Assembly: GCF_002953715.1 (NCBI RefSeq)
Contig: NZ_CP025012.1
Location: 3,736,501-3,800,500, forward strand
Reading direction: 5' to 3'
Origin: Rhizobium leguminosarum
GTDB taxonomy: Bacteria; Pseudomonadota; Alphaproteobacteria; Rhizobiales; Rhizobiaceae
DNA length: 64,000 nucleotides
Part shown: in pieces, positions 54,300 through 63,271 of the stretch
How the letters are laid out: each line of letters starts with the position of its first letter
Position numbering within the stretch: position 1 is the first letter of the stretch
Position numbers and translations under genes: made by a program
Notes under the pieces: model-generated
Database searches by the model: none
Told to the model about the DNA's origin: nothing
The model's input: only the letters and a program-made list of their open reading frames with translations

Positions 54300-54932
54300 C
54301 TACTTCGCCGTCGCCTGCGGCCAGCTCAGATAATAGTAGTTCGAGCCGACCAGGCCGAAGAAGGCGTTGCTGTCGTTCGTCTGGTCGACATAGCTGCCGT
54401 TTTCCTTGACGAAGGCGCCGTCGGCGCCGCGCTCAAGATGCGCATCGAGAAAGTCGCTCCAGCCGCTGACATCAATCTCCTTGCCGGCCTTGCTCTCCGT
54501 GTCCGCCTCATCGGGATCATCGACATCCCAGGCGTTGACCGACACGCCCTGCGTCGGATCGGTGATGGTGAGCTTGCCCGCTTCGAGCGCAGCCAGCATG
54601 TCGTGAGCCTTGCCGCTCTCGCCTTCGGCCGCAGCCGCATCCTGCAGCTGCTGCTTCAGCATCGACATGAAGGAGGCGCTGGTCACGTCGGCGCTGTCAC
54701 CCGTCGTGTCGGACTCATCAGACGTGTCACTCTGGGCCGAAAGCGTGTCGAGCAGCCCGGAAAGAGCCTGGTTGGAAAGAAGCGAGGCGGAGCTCGAATC
54801 GAACCCATAGCTGCTCAGAATGCTGGCGGCCGACGAACTCTGCGTGTCCTGCGAGCTGTCGTCGGAGTCGCGAAGATTTTTCAGGGCATATTGGGCCGAA
54901 ACCAGCCGCGTGCTGTCCAGTGCGGAAACCAT
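54300..54932 (-). CDS. Acidic Ser/Asp-rich protein of unknown function
   Basis: Protein of 210 residues that I do not recognise. The first half is Ser/Ala/Asp-rich (SLLSNQALSGLLDTLSAQSD), likely disordered. A middle helix includes SMLKQQLQDAAAAE. The C-terminal part is ordered-looking and aromatic-rich, ending NAFFGLVGSNYYYLSWPQAT. No signal peptide and no cysteine. It lies between a repeat and a gltD terminator as a lone minus-strand gene. Confidence 0.72.
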   Translation of the reverse strand: MVSALDSTRLVSAQYALKNLRDSDDSSQDTQSSSAASILSSYGFDSSSASLLSNQALSGLLDTLSAQSDTSDESDTTGDSADVTSASFMSMLKQQLQDAAAAEGESGKAHDMLAALEAGKLTITDPTQGVSVNAWDVDDPDEADTESKAGKEIDVSGWSDFLDAHLERGADGAFVKENGSYVDQTNDSNAFFGLVGSNYYYLSWPQATAK

Positions 54933-55159
54933 TTGAAGTATCCTTGTCGATCATTTGCGGCCTCACGCCGCAGCCGATGGTGAAATGCGTTACGGCCAAA
55001 ACGGCGGGGCACCTCCGCTTCGGTCGCCGCCGGCTCCTCCTGAGCCCGCGTCCGGCGAAAAATCTCGCTTCCCGGCATTGCCTGAGGCTTGCGGCGCACG
55101 GCCTCCGCGTCAAGCGGTCGCACCACACGCTGCGCGTCCTCTCGGATGCGCAGTGCTCT

Positions 55160-55189
55160 ATAAAAAAACTCCGCCGGAGGGGCGGAGTT
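55160..55189 (-). terminator. Rho-independent terminator of gltD
   Basis: On the minus strand AACTCCGCC-CCTCC-GGCGGAGTT is followed by TTTTTATAG. It lies about 28 bases past the gltD stop. Confidence 0.9.
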
Positions 55190-55217
55190 CGTGTCTTCGG
55201 GAAGGTGTGACTGACGG

Positions 55218-56672
55218 TCAGTTCGGCAGGACGGTCGAGCCCATCAATTCCTCGTCGATGGCGCGCGCAGCCTGGCGGCCTTCACGGATCGCCCAGACCA
55301 CCAGCGATTGGCCGCGGCGCACGTCACCCGCCGTCCAGAACTTGTCGATCGAAGTCTTGTAGTCGCGGTCGTTGGCGACGACGTTGGTCGAGCCGCGCTT
55401 ATCGGTGTTAAGCGTCAGCTTGCCCTCGAGCTCCTTCAGCACGCTGCCGGTGAACGGCCCGCGGAAACCGATGGCGATGAAAGCGAGATCGGCCCGGATG
55501 ACGAATTCCGTGCCTGGAACCGGCCGCCGGCGCTCGTCTACCTCACAGCACTTGACGCCGGTCAGCACACCGTCTTCGCCGACGAATTCAAGAGTGGCCA
55601 CCTGGAATTCACGCACGGCGCCCTCGGCCTGCGAGGAAGAGGTGCGCATCTTCGTCGCCCAGAAGGGCCAGACGGCAAGCTTGTCTTCCTTCTCCGGCGG
55701 CTGTGGCCGGATGTCGAGCTGGGTGACTCTGACGGCGCCCTGGCGGAAGGCCGTGCCAACGCAGTCCGAAGCCGTATCCCCGCCGCCGACGACGACGATA
55801 TGTTTGGCGCCGGCAAGGATCGGGTCCGACGGCCAGCCGACGCTGTCGATGTTCTCGCGCCCGACGCGGCGGTTCTGCTGCACCAGATAGGGCATCGCAT
55901 CATGCACGCCCGCAAGGTCGGTGCCCGGAATGCCCGCCTCGCGCGGCGTCTCGGAGCCGCCGCAGTAGAGAACGGCGTCGTGATCGGCGAGCAGCTGCTC
56001 GACCTTGACGTCGACGCCGACATTGACGCCGCAATGGAAGGTGACGCCCTCGCCCTTCATCTGCTCGACGCGGCGGTCGATGAAGTTCTTCTCCATCTTG
56101 AAGTCGGGAATGCCGTAGCGCAGCAGTCCACCCGGCTTGGTCTCGCGCTCATAGAGATGCACCTCGTGGCCGGCGCGGCCGAGCTGCTGGGCGGCTGCCA
56201 TGCCGGCGGGGCCGGAGCCGATGACGGCGACCTTCTTGCCGGTATGAACCGTGGCCGGCTGAGGCCGGATGAAGCCGAGCTCATAGGCCTTGTCGGCGAT
56301 CGCCTGTTCGACCGTCTTGATGGCGACCGGCGCATCCTCGAGATTCAACGTGCAGGCTTCCTCGCAGGGCGCCGGGCAGACGCGACCGGTGAACTCAGGG
56401 AAGTTGTTGGTCGAATGCAGGTTCTGGATCGCCGCTTCCCAGTTGTTGTTGTAGACGAGGTCGTTCCAATCGGGAATCTGGTTGTGAACAGGGCAGCCGG
56501 TCGGGCCGTGGCAATAGGGGATACCACAGTCCATGCAGCGCGCGGCCTGTTTCTGCACTTCCGGGTCCGACATCGGGATCGTGAACTCGCGGAAATGGCG
56601 GATACGATCTGACGCCGGCTGGTACTTCGCCACCTGCCGGTCGATTTCCAGAAACCCTGTTACCTTACCCAT
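55218..56672 (-). CDS. gltD: Glutamate synthase small subunit
   Basis: NADPH-oxidising subunit of GOGAT, 484 residues. The N-terminal Fe-S ligands lie in CMDCGIPYCHGPTGC and CPAPCEEACTL. The first FAD motif is VAVIGSGPAGMAAAQQLG, and the second dinucleotide motif is VVVGGGDTASDCVGTA. The start MGKVTGFLEIDRQ at 56672 with AAGGGA upstream is preferred over an in-frame extension to 56864. GltB lies 227 bases upstream on the same strand. Confidence 0.97.
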   Translation of the reverse strand: MGKVTGFLEIDRQVAKYQPASDRIRHFREFTIPMSDPEVQKQAARCMDCGIPYCHGPTGCPVHNQIPDWNDLVYNNNWEAAIQNLHSTNNFPEFTGRVCPAPCEEACTLNLEDAPVAIKTVEQAIADKAYELGFIRPQPATVHTGKKVAVIGSGPAGMAAAQQLGRAGHEVHLYERETKPGGLLRYGIPDFKMEKNFIDRRVEQMKGEGVTFHCGVNVGVDVKVEQLLADHDAVLYCGGSETPREAGIPGTDLAGVHDAMPYLVQQNRRVGRENIDSVGWPSDPILAGAKHIVVVGGGDTASDCVGTAFRQGAVRVTQLDIRPQPPEKEDKLAVWPFWATKMRTSSSQAEGAVREFQVATLEFVGEDGVLTGVKCCEVDERRRPVPGTEFVIRADLAFIAIGFRGPFTGSVLKELEGKLTLNTDKRGSTNVVANDRDYKTSIDKFWTAGDVRRGQSLVVWAIREGRQAARAIDEELMGSTVLPN

Positions 56673-56899
56673 GTTTTCGTCCCTTACCCTCATGACCGCC
56701 TCACCGCAGCCAATCTGTCTATCGTCAGTCCCGGTACCCGGGGCAAGTTGCTTGTCTTGACCGTCATTGGACCATATCCCCTGCAAGACATCCGTGCGAT
56801 CTGGACAGCCTTGGCCGTCGGCGTGATCGTCACGGGTCATTGAGATATTTTCGTCATCCGTCACCGGCAGTCAGCAGGTGACGGATGTCCCGGTGCAAT

Positions 56900-59800
56900 T
56901 CATTCCGCGGCGATGCCCATCCGGCTGCGCTCCATTTCCTCGAGCGCCCGACGGTATTCGACCGGCATGACCTTGCGGAACTTCGGACGGTAGTCGGCCC
57001 AGTTGTCGAGAATCTCAGTGGCGCGGGCCGAGCCCGTATAGTGCAGATGGTTGGAGATCAGCTGGTAGAGGCGCTCCTCGTCATGGCGCGTCATGTCGCC
57101 AGAGACGTCGACGCGTCCCTTGTGCATGAGGTCACCACCGTGATGATGCAGCTTCTCCAGCATGTCGTCCTCCTCGGGCACCGGCTCGAGCTCGACCATC
57201 GCCATGTTGCAGCGGCTGGCGAAATCGCCGGTCTCATCGAGCACGTAGGCGACACCGCCGGACATGCCGGCCGCAAAGTTGCGGCCCGTGGCGCCGAGCA
57301 CGACGACGACGCCACCGGTCATGTATTCGCAGCCATGGTCGCCGACACCCTCGACGATGGCGATCGCGCCCGAATTGCGCACGGCGAAACGTTCGCCCGC
57401 CACACCGCGGAAATAGCATTCGCCCTCGGTCGCACCATAAAGCACGGTGTTGCCGACGATGATCGAGTCCTCGGCCACGATCCTCGAATTCTCCGGCGGC
57501 CGGATGATGATCTTGCCGCCCGAAAGGCCCTTGCCGACATAGTCGTTGCCGTCGCCGATCAGATTGAAGGTGACGCCGCGCGCCAGGAAGGCGCCGAAGC
57601 TCTGCCCCGCCGTGCCGCGAAGCGTCACATTGATCGTGTCTTCCTTCAGCCCGCGATGGCGGAAGCGCTTGGCGACCTCGCCGGAAAGCATCGCGCCTGC
57701 CGAACGGTCGACGTTCTTGATGCCAACCTCGAAGGCGACGGGCGTCTTGGCCGTCAGTGCCGGCTGCGCCTGCTCGATCAGCACGCGGTCGAGAATGTCG
57801 TCGATCGGGTGCTTCTGTCGGCTCGTCCAGAAGGTCTCTTCCTTGGGAGCGTCGACCTTGTGGAAGATACGGCTGAAATCGAGGCCCTTCGCCTTCCAGT
57901 GGTTCAGCATCTCGTCCTTCTCCAGAAGCTCCGAGGCGCCGATGATCTCGTCAAGCCGGGTGAACCCGAGTGAGGCGAGGATTTCGCGCACTTCGTTGGC
58001 GACGAAGAAGAAATAGTTGATGACGTGCTCCGGCGCGCCCTTGAAGCGCTTGCGCAGCACCGGATCCTGGGTCGCCACGCCCACCGGACAGGTGTTGAGA
58101 TGGCACTTGCGCATCATGATGCAGCCGGCGGCAATCAGCGGCGCGGTGGCAAAGCCGAACTCGTCGGCTCCAAGCAGCGCCCCGATAATGACGTCGCGGC
58201 CGGTCTTCAGCCCGCCGTCCACCTGCAGGGCGACGCGCGAGCGCAGCCCGTTCAGCACCAGCGTCTGCTGGGTCTCGGCAAGGCCGATTTCCCAAGGGCT
58301 GCCGGCATGTTTGAGCGACGTCAGCGGCGACGCACCCGTGCCGCCGTCGAAGCCGGCGACCGTGATGTGGTCGGCGCGTGCCTTGGCGACACCGGCGGCA
58401 ACCGTGCCGACGCCGACTTCAGAGACGAGCTTGACCGAAACATCGGCGGTCGGGTTGACGTTCTTCAGATCGTAGATCAGCTGCGCCAGATCTTCGATGG
58501 AATAGATGTCGTGATGCGGCGGCGGCGAAATCAGGCCGACACCCGGCGTCGAATGGCGGGTCTTGGCAACCGTCGCGTCAACCTTGTGACCCGGCAGCTG
58601 GCCGCCTTCGCCAGGCTTGGCGCCTTGCGCCACCTTGATCTGCAGCACGTCGGCATTGACGAGATATTCGGTGGTCACCCCGAAGCGGCCCGACGCGATC
58701 TGCTTGATCGCCGAACGTTCCGGGTTCATCGAACCATCGGCCAGCGGCATGTAGCGGTCGGATTCCTCGCCGCCCTCGCCGGTGTTCGACTTGCCGCCGA
58801 TCCGGTTCATGGCGATCGCCAGCGTCGTATGCGCCTCCCTGGAGATCGAGCCGAAGGACATCGCCCCCGTCGAGAAACGCCTGACGATATCGGCCGCCGG
58901 CTCGACCTCGTCGATCGATATCGGCTTGCGGCCGAGCGCCTCGGCGCTCTTCATCTTGAAGAGCCCGCGGATCGTGTTCATGCGCAGCGCCGAATTGTTG
59001 ACCATATCGGCGAATTCGCGGTAGCGATCCTCGGCATTGCCGCGCACGGCATGCTGAAGGGCGGCAACCGCATCCGGCGTCCAGGCATGGCTCTCGCCAC
59101 GCATGCGATAGGCATATTCGCCGCCGATATCGAGCGTCGTCGCCAGGATCGGGTCCGCGCCGAAGGCCGCGGTGTGGCGGGCGACGGTCTCAGCGGCGAT
59201 TGCCTCGAGGCCAACGCCTTCGATCATCGTCGCGGTTCCGAAGAAATACTTGTCGATGAACTCCGACTGCAGGCCGATCGCATCGAAGATCTGCGCGCCG
59301 CAATAGGACTGATAGGTCGAGATGCCCATCTTCGACATGACCTTGAGGATGCCTTTGCCGACCGCCTTGATGTAGCGGTAGACGATTTCGGTGGCATCCA
59401 CTTCCTTCGGGAATTCGCCCTTGGCATGCATGTCGAGCAGCGTGTCGAAGGCGAGATACGGGTTGATCGCCTCGGCACCATAGCCGGCGAGCAGGCAGAA
59501 ATGGTGGACTTCGCGCGGTTCGCCGGTCTCGACGACGAGGCCGACCGAGGTGCGCAGCCCCTTGCGGATCAGGTGATGGTGCACGGCAGCCGTTGCCAGC
59601 AGCGCCGGAATGGCGATTCGATCAGGCCCGATCTGGCGGTCGGAGAGCACGATGATGTTGTAGCCGCCCTTGACCGCCGCTTCCGCACGCTCGCAGAGCC
59701 GGTCGAGCATCTCGGGCATGCCTTCGGCGCCACGCTCGATATCATAGGTGAAATCGAGCGTCTTGGTGTCGAAACGGTCTTCCGTATGGCCGATCGAGCG

Positions 59801-61624
59801 GATCTTTTCGAGATCGCCATTGGTCAGGATCGGCTGGCGCACTTCGAGCCGCTTGGCGTTCGCCGCGCCCTCGTGGTCGAGAATGTTCGGCCGCGGCCCG
59901 ATGAAGGAGACGAGGCTCATCACCAGTTCCTCGCGGATCGGGTCGATCGGCGGGTTGGTGACCTGCGCGAAGTTCTGCTTGAAATAGGTGTAGAGCAGCT
60001 TCGACTTTTCCGACATGGCCGAGATCGGCGTATCCGTGCCCATCGAACCGATCGCCTCCTGGCCCGTCGTCGCCATCGGCGACATCAGGATGCGGGTATC
60101 CTCGAGCGTATAGCCGAAGGCCTGCTGGCGGTCGAGTAGCGACACGTCGCGGCGCAGCGCCCGCGGCTCCACCGGCTTCAGGTCTTCGAGGATGAGCTGC
60201 GTGCGGTTGAGCCAGCTGCGATAGGGATGCGCCGTCGCAAGCTGCGACTTCACCTCGTCGTCGGAGATGATGCGGCCTTCTTCCATGTCGATCAGCAGCA
60301 TCTTGCCCGGCTGCAGGCGCCACTTCTGGATGATCTTCTCCTCCGGAACCGGCAGCACGCCGGCTTCGGACGCCATGATGACGCGGTCGTCATCGGTGAC
60401 GAGGTAGCGCGCCGGCCGCAGGCCGTTGCGGTCGAGCGTCGCGCCGATCTGCTTGCCGTCGGTGAAGGCGACCGCGGCCGGCCCGTCCCACGGCTCCATC
60501 AGCGCCGCATGATATTCGTAGAAAGCCTTGCGTTCGGCGGCCATCGACTGGTTGCCGGCCCAGGCTTCCGGGATCAGCATCATTACCGCATGCGCCATCG
60601 AATAACCGCCGCGAACCAGGAATTCGAGCGCATTGTCGAAGCAGGCGGTGTCCGACTGCCCCTCGTAGGAGATCGGCCAGAGCTTGGAGATGTCCTCGCC
60701 GAACAGCGGCGAGGAGACCGACGCCTGGCGCGCCGCCATCCAGTTGACGTTGCCGCGCAGCGTGTTGATCTCGCCGTTATGGGCAACCATGCGGTAGGGA
60801 TGTGCGAGCTTCCACGACGGGAAGGTGTTGGTCGAGAAGCGCTGATGCACCAGGGCGACCGCGCTTTCGAAACGCGGGTCCGACAGGTCCTTGTAATAGA
60901 CGCCGACCTGATAGGCCAGGAACATGCCCTTGTAGACCACCGTCGCCGACGACAGCGACACCGGGTAGAAATTGCTCTCCTCGCCGTCGAACTCGTCATA
61001 GATACGGTTGGAGATCACCTTGCGCAGCGTGAACAGCCGGCGCTCGAACTCGTCGTTGTTTTCGGCATCCTCGCCGGCGCCGATGAAGACCTGCACATGA
61101 TGCGGCTCGGTTGCGGCAATGGCCGGCGCCTTGGAGAGCGAGGAATTGTCGACCGGCACGTCGCGGAAGCCGATGAAGACCTGGCCTTCCTCGGTGATGA
61201 CGTCCTTGATCACCTTCTTGAAGTGCTCGATCTGCTTTTCATCGCGCGGCATGAAGATATGGCCGACGCCATATTCGCCGACCGGCGGCAGGGTGATGCC
61301 CTGCTCGGCCATCTCCTCGCGGAAGAAACGGTCGGGGATCTGCACCAGGATGCCGGCGCCGTCACCCATTAGCGGATCGGCGCCGACGGCGCCGCGATGC
61401 GTCAGGTTCTCGAGGATGAACAGGCCATCCTTGACGATCTGGTGCGACTTCTGGCCCTTCATATGGGCGACGAAGCCGACGCCGCAGGCATCATGTTCGT
61501 TGCGCGGATCGTAGAGGCCCTGTTTCTTCGGCAGGCCGGAGGCGGATTTGGACATATTGGCCGTCGCGCGCAGATTAGCAGCAGCAAACCGGTCAACTTC
61601 CATGGATGGCGTCTTCGTCATCAT
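56900..61624 (-). CDS. gltB: Glutamate synthase large subunit
   Basis: Makes glutamate from glutamine and 2-oxoglutarate with GltD. The protein is 1574 residues with a propeptide of 46 residues ending before Cys47 (DACGVGFVAHMKG), the amidotransferase nucleophile. The synthase domain has the FMN and Fe-S region (CIMMRKCHLNTCPVGVATQ). The C-terminal GXGXG helix (VGNTVLYGATEGECYFRG) follows. The start at 61624 or the adjacent ATG at 61621 follows AGGAGG. Confidence 0.97.
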   Translation of the reverse strand: MMTKTPSMEVDRFAAANLRATANMSKSASGLPKKQGLYDPRNEHDACGVGFVAHMKGQKSHQIVKDGLFILENLTHRGAVGADPLMGDGAGILVQIPDRFFREEMAEQGITLPPVGEYGVGHIFMPRDEKQIEHFKKVIKDVITEEGQVFIGFRDVPVDNSSLSKAPAIAATEPHHVQVFIGAGEDAENNDEFERRLFTLRKVISNRIYDEFDGEESNFYPVSLSSATVVYKGMFLAYQVGVYYKDLSDPRFESAVALVHQRFSTNTFPSWKLAHPYRMVAHNGEINTLRGNVNWMAARQASVSSPLFGEDISKLWPISYEGQSDTACFDNALEFLVRGGYSMAHAVMMLIPEAWAGNQSMAAERKAFYEYHAALMEPWDGPAAVAFTDGKQIGATLDRNGLRPARYLVTDDDRVIMASEAGVLPVPEEKIIQKWRLQPGKMLLIDMEEGRIISDDEVKSQLATAHPYRSWLNRTQLILEDLKPVEPRALRRDVSLLDRQQAFGYTLEDTRILMSPMATTGQEAIGSMGTDTPISAMSEKSKLLYTYFKQNFAQVTNPPIDPIREELVMSLVSFIGPRPNILDHEGAANAKRLEVRQPILTNGDLEKIRSIGHTEDRFDTKTLDFTYDIERGAEGMPEMLDRLCERAEAAVKGGYNIIVLSDRQIGPDRIAIPALLATAAVHHHLIRKGLRTSVGLVVETGEPREVHHFCLLAGYGAEAINPYLAFDTLLDMHAKGEFPKEVDATEIVYRYIKAVGKGILKVMSKMGISTYQSYCGAQIFDAIGLQSEFIDKYFFGTATMIEGVGLEAIAAETVARHTAAFGADPILATTLDIGGEYAYRMRGESHAWTPDAVAALQHAVRGNAEDRYREFADMVNNSALRMNTIRGLFKMKSAEALGRKPISIDEVEPAADIVRRFSTGAMSFGSISREAHTTLAIAMNRIGGKSNTGEGGEESDRYMPLADGSMNPERSAIKQIASGRFGVTTEYLVNADVLQIKVAQGAKPGEGGQLPGHKVDATVAKTRHSTPGVGLISPPPHHDIYSIEDLAQLIYDLKNVNPTADVSVKLVSEVGVGTVAAGVAKARADHITVAGFDGGTGASPLTSLKHAGSPWEIGLAETQQTLVLNGLRSRVALQVDGGLKTGRDVIIGALLGADEFGFATAPLIAAGCIMMRKCHLNTCPVGVATQDPVLRKRFKGAPEHVINYFFFVANEVREILASLGFTRLDEIIGASELLEKDEMLNHWKAKGLDFSRIFHKVDAPKEETFWTSRQKHPIDDILDRVLIEQAQPALTAKTPVAFEVGIKNVDRSAGAMLSGEVAKRFRHRGLKEDTINVTLRGTAGQSFGAFLARGVTFNLIGDGNDYVGKGLSGGKIIIRPPENSRIVAEDSIIVGNTVLYGATEGECYFRGVAGERFAVRNSGAIAIVEGVGDHGCEYMTGGVVVVLGATGRNFAAGMSGGVAYVLDETGDFASRCNMAMVELEPVPEEDDMLEKLHHHGGDLMHKGRVDVSGDMTRHDEERLYQLISNHLHYTGSARATEILDNWADYRPKFRKVMPVEYRRALEEMERSRMGIAAE

Positions 61625-62163
61625 CTTTCCTCCTGTCGAAACCCGCGGGGCCGCGGGCGGCTTTTCGTCTCGCGCCGCAACCCGAAGATAGGTTCGGCGC
61701 ATGATAGCGCTGTTGCATTGTGAAGATCGGCCGCAGACATCTGCTTTGAAGGAAAGCAAACCGTCGCGTTCCGCGCCTGCCATTCGCCTCCGCGCGCCGC
61801 CCTTGAGGCTTGGCGCTCGGAAGAACTATAGCGTGAAAGCCGTTCTGTTCCAGGGCTTTCGGCGCCTCTTCGGTCATAAAGGCCAAAATAGGACAGCAAC
61901 ACTGTCCTAATTCATCAGTTCTATGCCAGAAAGCATTCGGCTCTGCAAGAGCGCTCCGTCAAAAAACGTCAATTTGCGACGGAAGATTGCCTGGGTAGCG
62001 GCGATGACGAAAGAAAATTACGTTATGTCGTATTATTTTGTTTATTGATTGCGTAGTTCAATTTCCGTGATGTGTCGCGGGCGACAACCTTGATCCTGTG
62101 AAGCTTTGGCGTAATGTCCGCTGCGGACTTTGCCAACCCCTTCCTTTCCCACGGTTTCCCCAC
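61625..62163. promoter_or_regulatory. Divergent intergenic region between gltB and threonine aldolase
   Basis: A gene-free stretch of about 540 bases, the longest in the window. Promoters for both neighbours must lie here. It includes a strong dyad at 61889-61909 and an AT-rich segment at 62015-62070. No small ORF or structured RNA could be defended by eye. Confidence 0.5.
61889..61909. promoter_or_regulatory. Operator-like palindrome TAGGACAG-N5-CTGTCCTA
   Basis: A perfect 8-bp inverted repeat with a 5-base centre (CAACA), about 265 bases upstream of the gltB start and 255 bases from the threonine aldolase start. It resembles a dimeric regulator binding site. The cognate protein is unknown. 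Confidence 0.5.
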
Positions 62164-63216
62164 ATGTTCTTTGCTTCCGATAACTGGGCCGGCGCCCACA
62201 AATCCATTGCCGAACGTCTGCTGACGGAATCGACCGGCTTTGCCGCCGCCTATGGCGCCGGCGATCTCGACAGAAAGGTCGAAGCCCGTTTTTCCGAGAT
62301 CTTCGAGCGTGAGGTTTCGATCTTCTTCGTCGCCACCGGCACGGCGGCGAACTCGCTGTCGCTGGCAAGCGTCCAGCGCCCCGGCGGCATCACCTTCTGC
62401 CATTCGGAGGCCCATGTGATCGAGGACGAATGCGGTGCGCCGGAATTTTTCTCCGGCGCCGCCCGTCTCGTTGCCGTTGACGGCGAAGCCGGCAAGATCG
62501 ACCCGGCGAAGCTTTTGGCGAAGATCGCAAGCTTTCCCGAGGACGCCGTCCATCACGGCCGCGCCAGCGCCGTGACCATCACCCAGGCGACCGAGATCGG
62601 CACCGTCTATTCTCTGCCGGAGATCGGCGAGATCGCCGCCATATCAAGGAAGCGCAATCTGCCGCTCCACATGGATGGTGCCCGCTTCGCCAACGCCCTG
62701 GTCGCCCTCGGCGCCACCCCGGCCGAAATGACCTGGAAGCGCGGCGTCGACATGCTGTCCTTCGGCGGCACCAAGAACGGCTGCTGGTGTGCCGAAGCGA
62801 TCGTCTTCTTCAATCCGGATCAAGCCCGGGAAATGCCGTTCATCCGCAAGCGCGCCGCCCAGCTCTTCTCCAAGTCGCGTTTCATCGCCGCTCAGTTCGA
62901 TGCCTATTTCGAAGACGGCCTCTGGCTCGATCTCGCCCGCCATTCGAACGGCATGGCCGACCGGCTGCGCGCCGGTATCGGCACGAGCAACTCCGCCCGC
63001 CTCGCCTGGCCGACCGCATCCAACGAAGTCTTTGCCGTCGTCAGCAAAAGTGCCGCAAAAATTGCGGAGGAAAAGGGCGCGAAATTTTACGAATGGCCGG
63101 TCCCGGCGGCAACGCCCGAACTCGTTTCCGAAAGCGAAACCCTGATCCGCCTCGTCACCAGCTTCGCGACCACCGAAGCGGATGTCGATGGCTTCTTGAA
63201 GTGCTTGGCCGCCTGA
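62164..63216 (+). CDS. ltaE: Low-specificity L-threonine aldolase
   Basis: PLP enzyme that splits threonine into glycine and acetaldehyde. The protein is 350 residues. The PLP lysine is in LSFGGTKNGCWCAEAI, and the MDGARFANALVALG block is conserved. The start at 62164 (MFFASDNWAGAH) is the family beginning. It converges with a LysR gene across a palindrome. Confidence 0.92.
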   Translation: MFFASDNWAGAHKSIAERLLTESTGFAAAYGAGDLDRKVEARFSEIFEREVSIFFVATGTAANSLSLASVQRPGGITFCHSEAHVIEDECGAPEFFSGAARLVAVDGEAGKIDPAKLLAKIASFPEDAVHHGRASAVTITQATEIGTVYSLPEIGEIAAISRKRNLPLHMDGARFANALVALGATPAEMTWKRGVDMLSFGGTKNGCWCAEAIVFFNPDQAREMPFIRKRAAQLFSKSRFIAAQFDAYFEDGLWLDLARHSNGMADRLRAGIGTSNSARLAWPTASNEVFAVVSKSAAKIAEEKGAKFYEWPVPAATPELVSESETLIRLVTSFATTEADVDGFLKCLAA

Positions 63217-63224
63217 TCGCCTGC

Positions 63225-63257
63225 CCGAAAGGCCTGCCGGGCCGGCAGGCCTTTCGG
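63225..63257. terminator. Long perfect inverted repeat between convergent genes
   Basis: CCGAAAGGCCTGCCGG and its exact complement CCGGCAGGCCTTTCGG are separated by one base; outer bases (CTGCC ... GGCAG) extend it. It lies after ltaE and just after the LysR stop on the other strand. No long T tract, so bidirectional termination is likely but not certain. Confidence 0.6.
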
Positions 63258-63271
63258 TGACGGGCAGGGAT

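Noticed and set aside
56673..56864. N-terminal extension of gltD by 64 codons
   Set aside because: No family member has it, and a good ribosome site stands before the ATG at 56672. It is chance open reading.
58025..60139. A 704-codon open frame on the plus strand opposite gltB
   Set aside because: It lies wholly inside gltB, has His/Arg/Asp-rich composition typical of antisense reading in GC-rich DNA, and no domain or ribosome site.
61625..61783. N-terminal extension of gltB
   Set aside because: The normal propeptide length is reached from 61624 with AGGAGG upstream; the extra residues are not GltB-like.
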